From: Anticarsia gemmatalis
Taxonomy: Eukaryota; Arthropoda; Insecta; Lepidoptera; Erebidae
Length of the DNA: 64,000 nt
Assembly (NCBI RefSeq): GCF_050436995.1
Contig: NC_134764.1
Span: 9,672,001 to 9,736,000 of the forward strand
Direction: 5' to 3'
The position numbers were made by a program, and so were the translations under genes. This document shows positions 12,901 to 24,872 of this stretch, one piece after another. The notes beneath the pieces are model-generated. The model saw only the letters and a program-made list of their open reading frames with translations, was not told where the DNA came from and ran no database searches. How positions within the stretch are numbered: position 1 is the first letter of the stretch; each line of letters starts with the position of its first letter.

Positions 12901-13991
12901 ATAAGGGCGATCTAATAATATATTTTATAATGTGACTATTGTAATAATTACATGTCAGCTGGTTACCAAACCCGAAGATATGATCTGACTTATTTTGGAC
13001 TTTACAGACAATTTGAAAGGGACTAAATGGGTACCACTCATACCTACTAATCTTCAGTGAAAGTTGTGACAAGAAACTCGTCGTATTTGATTTGTTGAGT
13101 ACAGAAATTTTAAGCGAATATGCTAGCTAAATACACCATTTTTCACTGAATATTAACCTAAGATCACCTAGAAATGTCAAAACACCACTCTAGATCCCAA
13201 TAGAATATCGATTTAAATTCTGAGAGAGATTATTCCATTTTAGTAGAGTACGTAACTCTAGCCCTGGGTACTCTCCAAAACCTCACATGGCAATAGGTAC
13301 CTCATTTAAAAAAAAACCTCATTATTTATTTTTTTACTTTCGCTGTGCACCTTTATTTCTGTGTTGTAGGCCAGTTATATTGAATGTGTATTTGTACGAA
13401 TTGAGTCGTAGTACGCACGAGTATTTGTAATGATGTCGTAAATAAAGTGCGTATATGTTTTAATAAACAACCCACCTACGCGTTTAATATTAGATGGTAT
13501 TTGCGAATTTCCTCGGTGTTAGACAACACACGTGTCACCTAATTAGATTTAGTTTATGAGCGTTTAAAGAACGGTCTCTACGCACAATTTATGCCTTATT
13601 AATAGACAAAGACTGTCTTAGCATAGATTTAGAAACTTTAAAGGAGTGAAAACTTTATGTCACTAACCCGAGATGTAAGCCCAGTTTCACAGTGTAAGTA
13701 CATAGGTGTCAGATAACTTATCAGCTAAATATACTGACAGCTAATGTATGAATAAACTAGCAATATTCTATATCTGATAGATATTTAGGGTTTAAAACTT
13801 TAAACCGAACGTAAAACACGCAGCGTTAGATTATTAGCAAGTTATTTAGACTTTTTACGTTACCTACTTTAACTTTATTTACAGCAACTTTACTACGACA
13901 AAATTCGTTCAAATACGTTTTAGCACTATAAGCACTGATGTTATTATTATTTACATGTATATTAATATAATGTATGTTTGTTTGTGTGCAG
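6966..13991. other. VMP1 upstream region or first intron, no exon identified
   Basis: About 7 kb of AT-rich DNA. VMP1 must have a 5' UTR and perhaps a short coding first exon somewhere upstream of 13992, but none can be placed with confidence. Around 8950-9110 the sequence is less AT-rich, has short upstream-type ATGs and TATATAAAATAAG, and could be a promoter or 5' UTR. A repeat fragment (GTTCGGGAGTAGAGCC) lies near 9600-9710. Confidence 0.35.
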
Positions 13992-16900
13992 TTAGCCCGT
14001 CTCGGGTACTACAAGCTGGCGGCCGCGGTACAGGCCGATACCGAGCAGCGCACGCGCAACGGATTGCACCATCCACATCCTAAAGAGATCAGGTAACATG
14101 TCTAATAAATAATTTTAGGGAGATTTTGATAGATAGAGTTACTTAAAATTAAGTGGAAGAGTACCTGACTAGCGTTTTAAAAATACTTGTACGACTTAGG
14201 TCTGAATTAACTTTACTTGCCTTAGCATATAATACCTCCTAAGAATGGACTAGGGTACGCCGAATACCCGCCTTTCTAATACGAGTTTCAATATTATTTC
14301 ACAATCAAAGACTTCTTAAAAATAGGACCTCAAGAGTATCGATCTATCGTATTAGTTTAGTCTGTCATTCAATGTATAATCTTTTAGTAATATTTTATAA
14401 AATTTTACATACCGAGATTAAAACTGATTGATTCTTTATCATAATTAACATAAAAACCAGTCAAACCGGTTCAGAACTAGTTCTAAGATTAACCTAAGAC
14501 CAACGATGGACTTAAATCTAGATAAAAAACCAGCAAAGATCTTAATCTAACCTAGTTAAAATTACATACAGTAATTATAATAGAAAGTACTGCATTTTGA
14601 GATTAAGTGGCCATCTTGGAACTTTCTAAAAAGAAACCATGTAGATACAGTCATCGTCAAAACTATGTTTCAACTGTTGTACTTTTTTTGTATAAAACCA
14701 TCAATTTATTTTATGTTATTAGTCGGCACACAGTACTTAATGACTGTAAAGTTACTTTGCAGTTCATATACACTTATAATTTCACTATTTTCATTGAGAA
14801 TAATGCTTTTAAAAATGAGACATTGTATACATATTTTTGACGCTGACTGTACTTGAGCATGGGTGTTTGATGTGTAAAATGTGTATGTAACGTCTTCTTC
14901 CATTGTTTAGTAATTATGTTGCGTGTAGTGTAAATAACCTCTACGCCATACAATTATCTTTGCACACGGTGTAATAGGTTCGGTCTCAAACGATACTACC
15001 TATCTTTGTATGGTCTACACAACACACTCTAGGAAAATTGTTTTTTTTATATGACTTTAAAAAACCACTGAGCCTTAAAACACACTTATTCGGTTCGGCA
15101 TTAAACGGCTAAGCCGAGCAGCAAAACCGAATTTGTGTAGATGAACCCGATCGGCACAAGCCGAACAAGTGAGTCGAGTCGGTTTTGTTATCCGATAAAT
15201 ATTGTCAAACCGATGTGTGAATCAAGCCTGAAAGTAGAAAATACCCCTCTCATACTTTTAAGATCTTTTTTATCATCAATATATAACATTTTCTCACAAC
15301 TTTTTCTATTAATCGACCAATCTGCTAAGCAATAAAGTAAAATGTGTTTTTTAACTCCGTAATGAACGTTGACAACCGCGCGCCGTAGATAGATGGTATC
15401 GTGAAAGTTAGATAGTATTTATTTATGATCATCGATGTCTGATCGCAATGAATAATCACTTTGTTCGGAATCTGATGGCATTTAGAAAAGTGGTGTTCAG
15501 CCAAGTTTAGACTGACTTGAAAAGTCGATTAAGTTGGATGAGCATTTTTTATAGAATTTATAAGGTTTATCATTTATTCTTAAATGTCTGGGACTATTAC
15601 ATATACAGTACCTACACATAATACTAAATTCCTAATTACGTTACGATAAGTACCTTATTTGTTGCCCGACGTTTCGATCGAGTTACACCGATCATGGTTA
15701 CGGGCTAACTGACTTTAAAACTGCGACATGATACTGACTGCCAAAAGAAATCTCAAAAAGCAGCCGTGTATAAGTTTAAATAAACAGACATGTAATAATA
15801 TTTTATGTTATTATTTGCAGCAGGAGTAAAGTGATACCAATGGACACGGACAGTCTGGTGCTATGGCGGCGGCCGCTCACCACGCTCGAGTACTTCTTCA
15901 GGGAACTGTTCATACTCATCTCTACAGGACTACAGAGGTAAGCACATAATTAATAACTGGTCTATTGCTGAGAGAGGATCTCTTTCCGAAGAGAGAAAAC
16001 GTGTTAGGAAACTAAAACACTGCGTTGTGAGGTCTCATCGCAAGCAAGATTCATAGACAAGTGTCGTAGACGTAAACGGTGCTTGACGAAACGCACTGTT
16101 GTGGTCTGGCCCTTAGACATTGAGCCATGTAATATAATGTTATATTAAGACTCCGCTATAAGAGTTTCACTAGGCTACTAAAGTGCCTGTGGGTCTCTAA
16201 AGAAAACAATGTTTCAGAGAACACAGAAAAATCCTAAATTGTATTCATAAAAACAAATATCATCCAAGTAGATGATTTAAAGGTGTCTCTTGTAATTTCT
16301 GTGAATAACAATAATATATTTAATTTTATTTGTGTTTTTGTTGCAGGTTATTAGCGTATAAGCTGCTAGCGTTATCAATAACTGTAGCGATATTAAGCAC
16401 AGTCGTATCATACTACGTCAGTGGGCCACACCAACCATATGTACAGGTATGTAAACACAAAATCTATCAACTAATACATTGTTTATCCTTTCTGTTGGGA
16501 GGGAAACTACTTTTAACATTTAAGATACCAAACATACTTTGCCTCTGTGACGCAGTGGTAAAGGACGCTACGCCGCTACCATTGCGCCAGGAGGTCATGG
16601 ATTTGATTCCCACACGGAATAATTATTTGGGTGATCCACTAAAATTGTTTCGGGTCTGGTTGTACTTTGTGTCCGTTGTTTGTATGTTTCTAAAAGTCCC
16701 CGCGACACAAAAGCTATTCTTATGCGAGATTTAAAAAAAACAAACGTTTTTGAATAAACGTAGTGTATTTTAAGATTTCACATCTAGATTTTCGGTTTGT
16801 TGTTTTCAAATTATATTTATTTACCATGATTATCCACAGATTTTTAAATATCTTGTTGTGACTTTTCTAAATAATCTTGTGTTGTGTTCTCAGGTGGTGG

Positions 16901-19900
16901 TGGCGACGCTGGCGTGGTGGGGCTGGTGGGTGGTGCTGGGCGTGTGCAGCTCGGTGGGGCTGGGCACGGGGCTGCACACGTTCCTGCTGTACCTGGGCCC
17001 GCACATCGCGCGCGTCACGCTCGCCGCCTACGAGTGCGGCGCGCTCAACTTCCCCGAGCCGCCCTACCCTAATGAGTCAGTACATTACATTGATTGTCAT
17101 TTACTTTATAAAATGTCAACTTGAGAATTTATATCCTTTAAATACGAATACGGTGGTGACTAAGAATGTAAATATTTTATAAACCAAAACAAAAAAAGTA
17201 AACTGGATATCTGTGAATAAGCCAATTCAATAATATAAAAACATAAATTTTAAAAGTGCACAGGAAACTCTTGATTTTTTTTTAGTTTTACCTATGGTAG
17301 CATATTTTAAATACACAACAAATAAACAAGAAGTCGACAAATTCTAAAGATATGATTTCTAAAACAGCAAATTTTGTCATATGTCAAAATGTAGCGGCAT
17401 TTTGACATATGACAAAATTTGCTGTTTTAGAAATCATATCTTTAGAATTTGTCGACTTCTTGTTTGACACATTTGACACATGTCAAAATTACCAATTTCC
17501 ACTACAGTAATATCAAAATCAAATCATTTATTTAGGTTAAGTACTATCGAACCAACTGAATCATGACCCATTTTGCCGATAATTCGCTTGACACCGTCAA
17601 AACAGTAAGAATTTCGTCTCTATCGTCAAAGTTGCACTTAGGACATTTTAAACATGCATACGACTGTGTTATGATGTATCTACTAGAGATGAAACGGATA
17701 TCCGGTAACTATCCGGTATCCGGCCTATCCGGCGGCTTTAATACTATCCGGCCGAATACCGGATAACTACTATTCGGCCGGATAGACATCCGGCCGAAAT
17801 AAAAAAAGGTCTGGATAAAAAAAATTGTTTAGTAATTATTTACTTTATTTAGTAAGACTTAAGAACTTGAAATTTTCAAATAACAATAGCACAATGAAAA
17901 AATAACCTAAAGTCACGCACGTGTCTGCACTGCAATCGACACAATAAGTCAATGAATGAAAGAATTGTTAACTTCGCTCATCAACGAAAAGACCCGAATC
18001 AAACCGAGGCCACCCGGTCGTTCGCACGTCGCCTACGCCAAGTGTGTGTGCGCTGCACCAAACGGCTAAGGTCCGCCGAATATTCGGCGGCCGGATATCC
18101 GGCTATCCGGCCAGGTGGTAGGCCGAATATCCGGTATCCGGTATCCGGCCAAACTGCTATCCGTTTCATCTCTAGTATCTACGACTACATACAACTTTGA
18201 CCTTTGTTATTACAGTATGTAGATACGTTTTCGATAAATCACTCTTAATTTGAATGTAGAATGTAAATAGTCTAAACTCTTTTCACGACGAAAAAATCTA
18301 TTTGTGTCAAATGTCAAATAGCACGTCAGCAATCATTTACAAATCTGTGAAACGTTTCGATTAGGGTAACCACTATAGTCATTGCCCAGCATACAGTGAT
18401 TGCCAACGTTAAGCAATAATACGTTTATTTTAATTTCTAAAGTAACCAGTTCAAATTAATTGCAATACACCTATGTCACTTTTAGAATACTGGTTACTTC
18501 TTTCGTTAAGTTTTAAAATTAGGTGGACAATTACTGTGTTTTTAGAAGTCGTTTTTTTTTATTAGTAATTTATTTAAGTATATGTTTCCAAAGTTATTGA
18601 AACAAATGACTGATGATCCTTCAGAAAGAATATTTAAGTTGCGTTTATAATAGAGTACTACTAGAATACTATTGACCATAATTGTGTATAAATTCCTTAA
18701 CCGGGTAATAACTATTGGTTACCCTATATTATTTTAATTTTTATAGTTACATTATTTCCTATAATGGACGCACAAAGATTTGACGCATTAATGACAGATA
18801 ACAAATTCATTACCAAGGAAACGTAGGTTCAAGCGAATTTCGACCTACGTGTATATGGACGTATTTTAGAAAATGAGCACATGGTGGGTCATGATTCAGT
18901 TTGTTCGATAGTACATACACTTGTTATCGTCAAACTAAGTAGGAGAATTTACTGCTACAGTTTCGAAATCCCAAAATAACAATATTCTCTCTAATTTCAG
19001 CATAATATGTCCAGCAGAGATAGACCCTAACAACACGGTGTCTATCTGGAACATAATGTCAAAGGTTCGCATCGAGTCTATGATGTGGGGTATCGGTACG
19101 GCCCTGGGAGAGTTGCCGCCATACTTCATGGCGAGGGCCGCCAGATTGTCGGGCGGAGGGGTCGCTGAACTCGCTGAGAAAGATGACTCGAGGACCGGCA
19201 GGTATGTGATAAACTCTAATACTCAAAAAATTCTCTGATGATTTGGTATAGAATTTATACACATAATTTATGCGTATACGTATACGGATGTGTACGTAAA
19301 AGGTTTAAAAAAAACTTTTGAAATGTACAATTAAACCAGTTTTCATATTTTATTATTGCACGATGATATTGAGAAAATATTGTCTTAGTTTACTTTTAAT
19401 ACTAGTAATAAAAAAATAAATTAGTTTAAAGTTGATTAATTCTTGTACTTACTTATTTTTTCTGCGTTTGTGTCCTCATGAGCAAAAACATAACTTACTC
19501 TACACTTAACTAACAAAAAAAAAATACTGATTAGCTAACTTAAAGCCTCGATTGCTTGATGCAATATTAGTAATACAATAGTTGTAACTAAAAGACATCT
19601 TTTACAAAATATAACCCCAGAATTTCTAATTACAGAATGAAACAAATGGTCCAAAAGCTAGTTCAGCGCGTCGGTTTCGCCGGCATCCTAGCATGTGCTT
19701 CGGTACCGAACCCTCTGTTTGACCTGGCGGGTCTGACTTGTGGCCACTTCCTCGTGCCTTTCTGGACGTTCTTCGGCGCCACTGTGCTGGGGAAGGCGGT
19801 GATTAAGATGCATATACAGAAGATGTTTGTTATTATCGCGTTCAATGAGACGCTTGTCGGGTTAGTATACGTATTAATACTTTTTACTATATAGAGACAA

Positions 19901-20497
19901 ATAGGCATTTATTTTGTTGCCATTGGAGTGAAAAAAATTCGACTGATTTACCGTATAAAAATGTGCTAGACTGAATAACTTTATTCGAGTAGTTTTGAAA
20001 TTTTTGAAAGATTTTTATCATCAGTCAAAAAAGTAAACCCTTGCATAACGATGAACATAGTGGATTTATTCAGGAACTTCATGAAGTTGACATTATGAGT
20101 GTTATCACTTTAAAAAATAACAGTTAAAATTAAACCAAATACCAGTAGACATCTTTAGTGCCGTATGTCTGTTAAAAGTGTTTTAAATATAACAATATTT
20201 TTATAATAAAACAAACAATTTCTCAATTCCAGCCAAGTCCTTTCGTGGGTAGAAAGGATACCGTACATCGGGCCGAAGCTAGAAGCGCCGCTACTAGAAT
20301 TCCTTCGCAATCAAAAGGCGCGTTTACACAAAAACGACTCGGCCGCTCCTACAGAGAATCAAGGCTCTGTATTATCCAGTTTATTAGAGAAATTCGTTCT
20401 CGCCATGGTGGTGTACTTCGTAGTGTCGATCGTGAATGCGCTGGCGCAGAATTACAGCAAGCGCGTCGGTAAGAAGAAGGGCAAAAAGCGCGAATAG
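13992..20497 (+). CDS. Vmp1: VMP1 / Tango5, ER autophagy scramblase (start uncertain)
   Basis: Multi-pass ER protein of the VTT (DedA/SNARE-associated) family, acting in autophagosome formation and lipoprotein secretion as a lipid scramblase (family knowledge). Exons: 13992-14092, 15821-15937, 16347-16446, 16894-17075, 19001-19201, 19636-19860, 20233-20497; all junctions are GT-AG and in frame. They give 396 codons, against about 406 residues in human VMP1. Diagnostic stretches are LGTGLHTFLLYLGPHIA (exon 4), MWGIGTALGELPPYFMARAA (exon 5) and PNPLFDLAGLTCGHFLVPFW (exon 6), the VTT core. The C-terminus is a membrane segment, then a lysine-rich tail (KKKGKKRE). Exon 4 is strikingly GC-rich compared with its surroundings. 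Exon 1 opens in phase 0 after a plausible acceptor, so a short upstream coding exon is likely. Alternatively an in-frame ATG at 13974 could start translation. Confidence 0.93.
15660..15715 (+). repeat. Short dispersed repeat in VMP1 intron 1
   Basis: Contains GTTGCCCGACGTTTCGATCG and ACACCGATCATGGTTACGGG. This motif pair recurs widely in lepidopteran genomes as a short interspersed repeat (recollection). No coding potential. Confidence 0.45.
16539..16740 (+). mobile_element. tRNA-derived SINE in VMP1 intron 3
   Basis: The head carries a box-A-like GTGACGCAGTGGTAA and a box-B-like GGATTTGATTCCCAC. It is followed by a tRNA-unrelated body (GGTCTGGTTGTACTTTGTGT) and a short A-rich tail. The head is too diverged and lacks a foldable acceptor stem, so it is not a functional tRNA gene. 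Confidence 0.7.
17324..17465. repeat. Perfect palindrome, 68-bp arms and 6-base loop
   Basis: Arms 17324-17391 and 17398-17465 are exact reverse complements around the loop TAGCGG. The symmetry breaks at 17323/17466. It lies in VMP1 intron 4, 75 bp before an unclassified TIR element. If transcribed with VMP1 it would fold into a 68-bp perfect RNA duplex. Confidence 0.95.
17541..18914. mobile_element. Unclassified TIR element, copy A, with nested MITE
   Basis: Bounded by inverted termini GTACTATCGAACCAACTGAA and the matching TTCAGTTTGTTCGATAGTAC. The TIR is about 31 bp including TCATGACCCA. A second copy lies inverted at 37303-38371 in an Rph intron. Without the 491-bp nested MITE and its duplication the element is about 0.88 kb. 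It encodes no recognisable transposase. A 60-codon open frame near its end (MTHFADNSLDTVK...) is shared by both copies, as expected of repeat DNA. Confidence 0.8.
17684..18174. mobile_element. hAT-type MITE nested in copy A
   Basis: 491 bp with termini TAGAGATGAAACGGAT and ATCCGTTTCATCTCTA, flanked by a perfect 8-bp target duplication GTATCTAC (17676-17683 and 18175-18182). An 8-bp duplication with an AGAGATG tip is typical of hAT. The interior is full of short CCGGATA/TATCCGG iterations. The sister element at 37303-38371 has the uninterrupted empty site near 38233, confirming the insertion. Confidence 0.92.
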
Positions 20498-20675
20498 GGA
20501 CTAAGATCGCCGGCCGACGCTATTGGTGCTCTAGGTATGTATAATTAAGCTAGTTTTTTCAATACAAACTGATCCCATTATTGTCTCACTGCTGGGCAAA
20601 GATCTCCTCCCAGAATGACTCCCACATTCTGAGAAGAGACCTTTGCCTAATCTTGTGTTTAGGATTTGTAGTCAC

Positions 20676-20740
20676 TGCGCCGTTCAAGTACGGATTTCTA
20701 GAGAGAACACTAAGTTCACAATCCGTACTTGAACGGCGCA
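20676..20740. repeat. Perfect 21-bp hairpin, 23-base loop
   Basis: Arms 20676-20696 (TGCGCCGTTCAAGTACGGAT plus one T) and 20720-20740 are exact reverse complements. At 65 bases it has the size of a small pre-miRNA or a tiny MITE. It lies 179 bp after the VMP1 stop codon. Confidence 0.9.
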
Positions 20741-23700
20741 TTATACAATGTAGTACGTTTCCTTTTACCGTTATAGTGTATTGTTTTTTTAATTTAAAAT
20801 ACACTCGTAACTTTGAAAATTCATAGGCAATTTTCAGTTGTGTCATGTTTATACATAGCTTGATTTTGTGATATTTTACTATTTTTTAATGAGGAAGGAA
20901 GTTTTAACACGTGACTGTTCCCCTCAGCCCGGCGGCGCGGGTCGGAGCGCGGTCGCGGGCGGCGGTAGCGCGCGGCGCCGCGCAGCGCCCCGCACTCCGC
21001 GCTGTGTCTGCTGCACTACAAGTAACCGAGCTGCGGGACTCGCGTGGCTCTAGGAACGTATTCATTAAACAAGTATTACTTTACGAACCAGTTTTACTGC
21101 TACTAAGTAAGTACAGATAAACATATTAGGTGGAATTTTAACAATTGGTAATTTATCTATCAAATAGGTTATCTAGCACTTGCCTATGAGCCGTGAAACT
21201 GTCCATTAAAGTCACTTTCTGTCTGTTGATAAACGTGATATAGGCTCGGAGTAGTTAATCCATGTTTGGTTTTTCACACTCACGAATTCAAACCTCGATT
21301 GAAGAACACATGAATTAATTATTCGAGCTTTCAACACTTTTATTAATAAGACTTTATTTACTTTCATTTAAATTACCGATTGAAAGTAAAATACTTTATG
21401 AATACGTTTCTATTGTCATGAAATTCAAGCAAGTTGAAACAATCATCGTTATTTTGTGCTGCGAACATCAACGCCCGGCGTGTGAGCCAATGGACTCCTT
21501 AAAGTGATAATTACAAAATAGAACATTAAACATGCACTTATATAGTTCATATAGGGGTGAATAAACAACTTATATAATATAGCACTAGTTATATCTATCT
21601 GCTATGTATATTAGCAACAAATACAAAAATATAATGCTGTTTCAATCGTTATATATAACTTTAACAAATCGTGTTAGGCACCCCTATAATTATCTTTCCA
21701 ATTATAGCTAATTGTCTACCAGAAAATACCCTCTAAAAACTATATTAAAATCTAAGCGATATTCGCTATGGCGAGTCACATCTCTAGCGAAAGTCGTTTA
21801 AATTTTACTTGGTCGAAACGCATTTCTAAAAAATAGACCTTACCAAAGATCAATGAAAATGGTAAGTAAACGTAGTTCGCAATAACTAGCTGTATTGTAA
21901 TTATCTCGAAAAATATCTGAGAATTTAGAAATTGTGAAACTTGTATGTAAAAATGCTATAAATTATTGAATTTTTGATTATGTAATAATTATGGTCAGGC
22001 AGTTACGAATAGTTAGTAAAATCATCTTTATGTCGAAAGGCAGAAGGGCGTTACTAAGATATCTAAAATCTCAAAAAAATAGTATATAAAATTAACTTTT
22101 CATCTACATGTCTAACAGTCGTTTAAAAACAGCTATCGCCCGACCAAATGTATCTTGCCTTAAGATAATGTACATAAAATAGTTTATAACATCGCACAGT
22201 GAGTGCATAACGACGATTAGTCGATCATAGTATAAATTAGTCGACTAAAGTGTGCTAATAGTCGACTATAGTTTAATGAGTGAGTAGATTTAGTTAGGTG
22301 CTCAATAATCCGTAATGTCTTTGGTAACAAGTAATATGGAGTGAGGGTATTTAGTTTATTTTATTTTAAATTGATTCTGTGTGGATAGAACTATAGCAAC
22401 AAAATTGTAGACTCCTTTACTTGTTTGGTTGATGAAAATAATAGCAAAATACAGTCTTACTTATAAATCTTGTGTAAGGTCTGATTAGTTATACAGTGCT
22501 TTGTCTTTTAAACTCATATACATATTCAAAATTGCTTAAAAGTGACCAAACACTATAACTAATCAGAGCGTATACGACGTTTATTAGTAACATAATTAAA
22601 ATGTAGCTAATCAAATATAAACTTTGGTCATAGAATTTAAAAAGTGTCAGAAAGGGCATTAAACAAAAGATAATATGTATTTTACAATTAAGCTTAATGG
22701 TATATACAGCTGCACTAAACAGCCTGACAATTAAAAAAACAATGCTGTTAAAATAATGTTGCTTAATCATAAAATTATATAAGAAATACTCCATCAAAGA
22801 CAATTTAAAAAGTTAAATTAACGTCATTCATGTAAAGAGCTTATGAATAAGGTTCAAAAATACAAAATAAGACACAAAAAAAAACATTAAAATTATAAAA
22901 AAAATACCAAATTTATTTGATGTGATTAACAAATTCCAAATAAATAATACTTTTTGGTGCTGTTCCTAACATTATTTTGAAAATATCACATGTTATTTTG
23001 TAATAAGTTCAGTTTTACCTAGTCCGAGGTAGATAATGTTTATTATTTATTTTTATTTCAATTTTTATTATGCTTTGTATTTAGCCGGTAACTTAATTAA
23101 CTAGACAATTTTAAAATTTAAACTATTGTTAGTATATGTAAACTGGAATTTTATGTAATAGATTAACAAAAATTACAGCTCTGATGAATGAAAGAAAATG
23201 TCATATTGATCAAATAGTAGGCATTATTTATTATTTCTTCAATTGTCTAGTTAATTATGTCTAGTAATTAAGTATTTACGGATGAAAGACATTTTTGTAT
23301 CTCTTGTAAAATAGTAAAAGTGAAATAATTTTAAGTAGATAAATGAAGTCCAGTATTACATTAAGGATTTTTTTAAATAAAATAGGAATGATACATTGTG
23401 TTAAGGTTTTCAGTGATTAGCATTCCTTCATTATGTAGACAGATTGATGTAATAAAAATATTTGGATTTTAAAAATTATAGTTAATATATTGTTTTTGTG
23501 AAATGCAAATTAAGAATAATATAAAAAATATGTCTTGTTTGAAAATAATTCGTGTTTCACAATAACTTTAATTATAATGTGGGTAATTTTACGTCTAAAA
23601 TAAAAATAGCAGTGTGCAAATCTATATAGTAACTGTAGTTTCGTGATTAGAGTATTGTATAAGTACCAAATTCTGCTAGATTTTGTTTCACTTCACTAGT

Positions 23701-24029
23701 TTATTAACAACTAATTATGATGCTTTTTATAGTAGTAACCAATATGAATGGTGCCAAAATAATTCAGCTTATGTTGAATTTCACACAAAGTTTAGCACAA
23801 TTTGGACATATAATAAACTATAGTGACATTCATTTAAAATAATTATTATGTATTATTCTGTGCAGAATTTTCAAGCGATTCATGAACATTTAGTAGTGAC
23901 CTTTTCTTAAGTCATCTCAACGTTCTTATTGTAATTGAAGTAAGTGTCTTTGTATGATAGCTAACCATGCGTATGTGTTATATACCGTGTATAGCAATCA
24001 TTCAGCGTAACCTTTCTTCCTACAATGTT

Positions 24030-24215
24030 GAAGTCAGCTTCCAGTCTCACTAGATGCAGCTGAATACCATTTACATGGATCGACTGCCTATCTGACCTCC
24101 AAGACCCACTTTACCTGGGTTATACCTCTCGATAAGACAAGTGGTCAGACTGCCCAGTTTCTTACTACTAGTGACGCTTGTCAAAGATTTTTGTAAATGA
24201 CAGCTGAGACCCACC
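24030..24215 (-). repeat. Dispersed repeat, inverted relative of 58400-58600
   Basis: Contains GAAGTCAGCTTCCAGTCTCA, ACATGGATCGACTGCCTATC and GTGGTCAGACTGCCCAGT. The reverse complement of 58430-58590 carries the same ordered blocks (ACATGGAGCAACTGCCTATC, GGTTGTCAGACT, CTGCTAGTCACG). No coding potential. Confidence 0.65.
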
Positions 24216-24866
24216 ATACAACTGAAAATATAAAATATAACACGCGTTTTATAAGTCTTGCTTGAAAATTCTGTCTACAGAACTATATTTTCTAATTCTA
24301 CTTTAAAAAGTGTGCTTATTGCTACATTCCACGTAATATGTAGTATTTAAATTATTTGTTTTTGTGTCAAGTTTTAGTGCACGGCTCCTGTTTGAACGAT
24401 AGATGTTTCGGCTTGAAACAGGGTAGGCTAAAGAGCCAATTAAAAACTGATTTTCTTTTTTGGACTTTGTGTCTTGAGTTTAAAGTATTGGCGCTGAAAA
24501 ATTATGTGTAACTATCGCGTCTTATTTCCAAAACACTTAAATACTATCGTATTTCTAAATATAGAAGTCATTTTTGTAAATCAATATCATTATTGAAATT
24601 GATAATCATTAATGATGCTGGGTACTGTTTGGTAATTTCGACCGATAGTTACACAAGAAATATTAATATATTCTGTTTTTTTTATTTATTTATAAATACT
24701 CGGAATGTTTTCAATTATTTTTTATTGTTTTTTCTCATCTTAAATTGTATATAATGCAAATGTTATTCTATAATATACACGTTAGTATGTACAGTCATGT
24801 GGAGTGGTACATTAGTACAAAATATTGCTTAATTTTTTTGTAAGTTTGAGGTTTCACTCACAAAGC

Positions 24867-24872
24867 AATAAA
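24867..24872 (+). terminator. Candidate VMP1 polyadenylation signal
   Basis: AATAAA followed within 30 bases by a GT-rich stretch (GGAGGGTGTTGTTTTATTTT), the classic arrangement of hexamer and downstream element. No other gene on this strand could use it. Confidence 0.5.

Noticed and set aside
16539..16620. tRNA gene from box A/B-like motifs (also at 34840, 37490, 53200, 56390)
   Set aside because: Only SINE heads: no complete cloverleaf, and each is followed by SINE body sequence.
16858..17182. Three overlapping ORFs around VMP1 exon 4
   Set aside because: Shadows of the GC-rich exon 16894-17075 read in other frames or through its splice sites.
17563..17766. ORF beginning MTHFADNSLD, repeated at 38158-38349
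   Set aside because: Similarity is explained by the two copies of the TIR element, not by a conserved gene.
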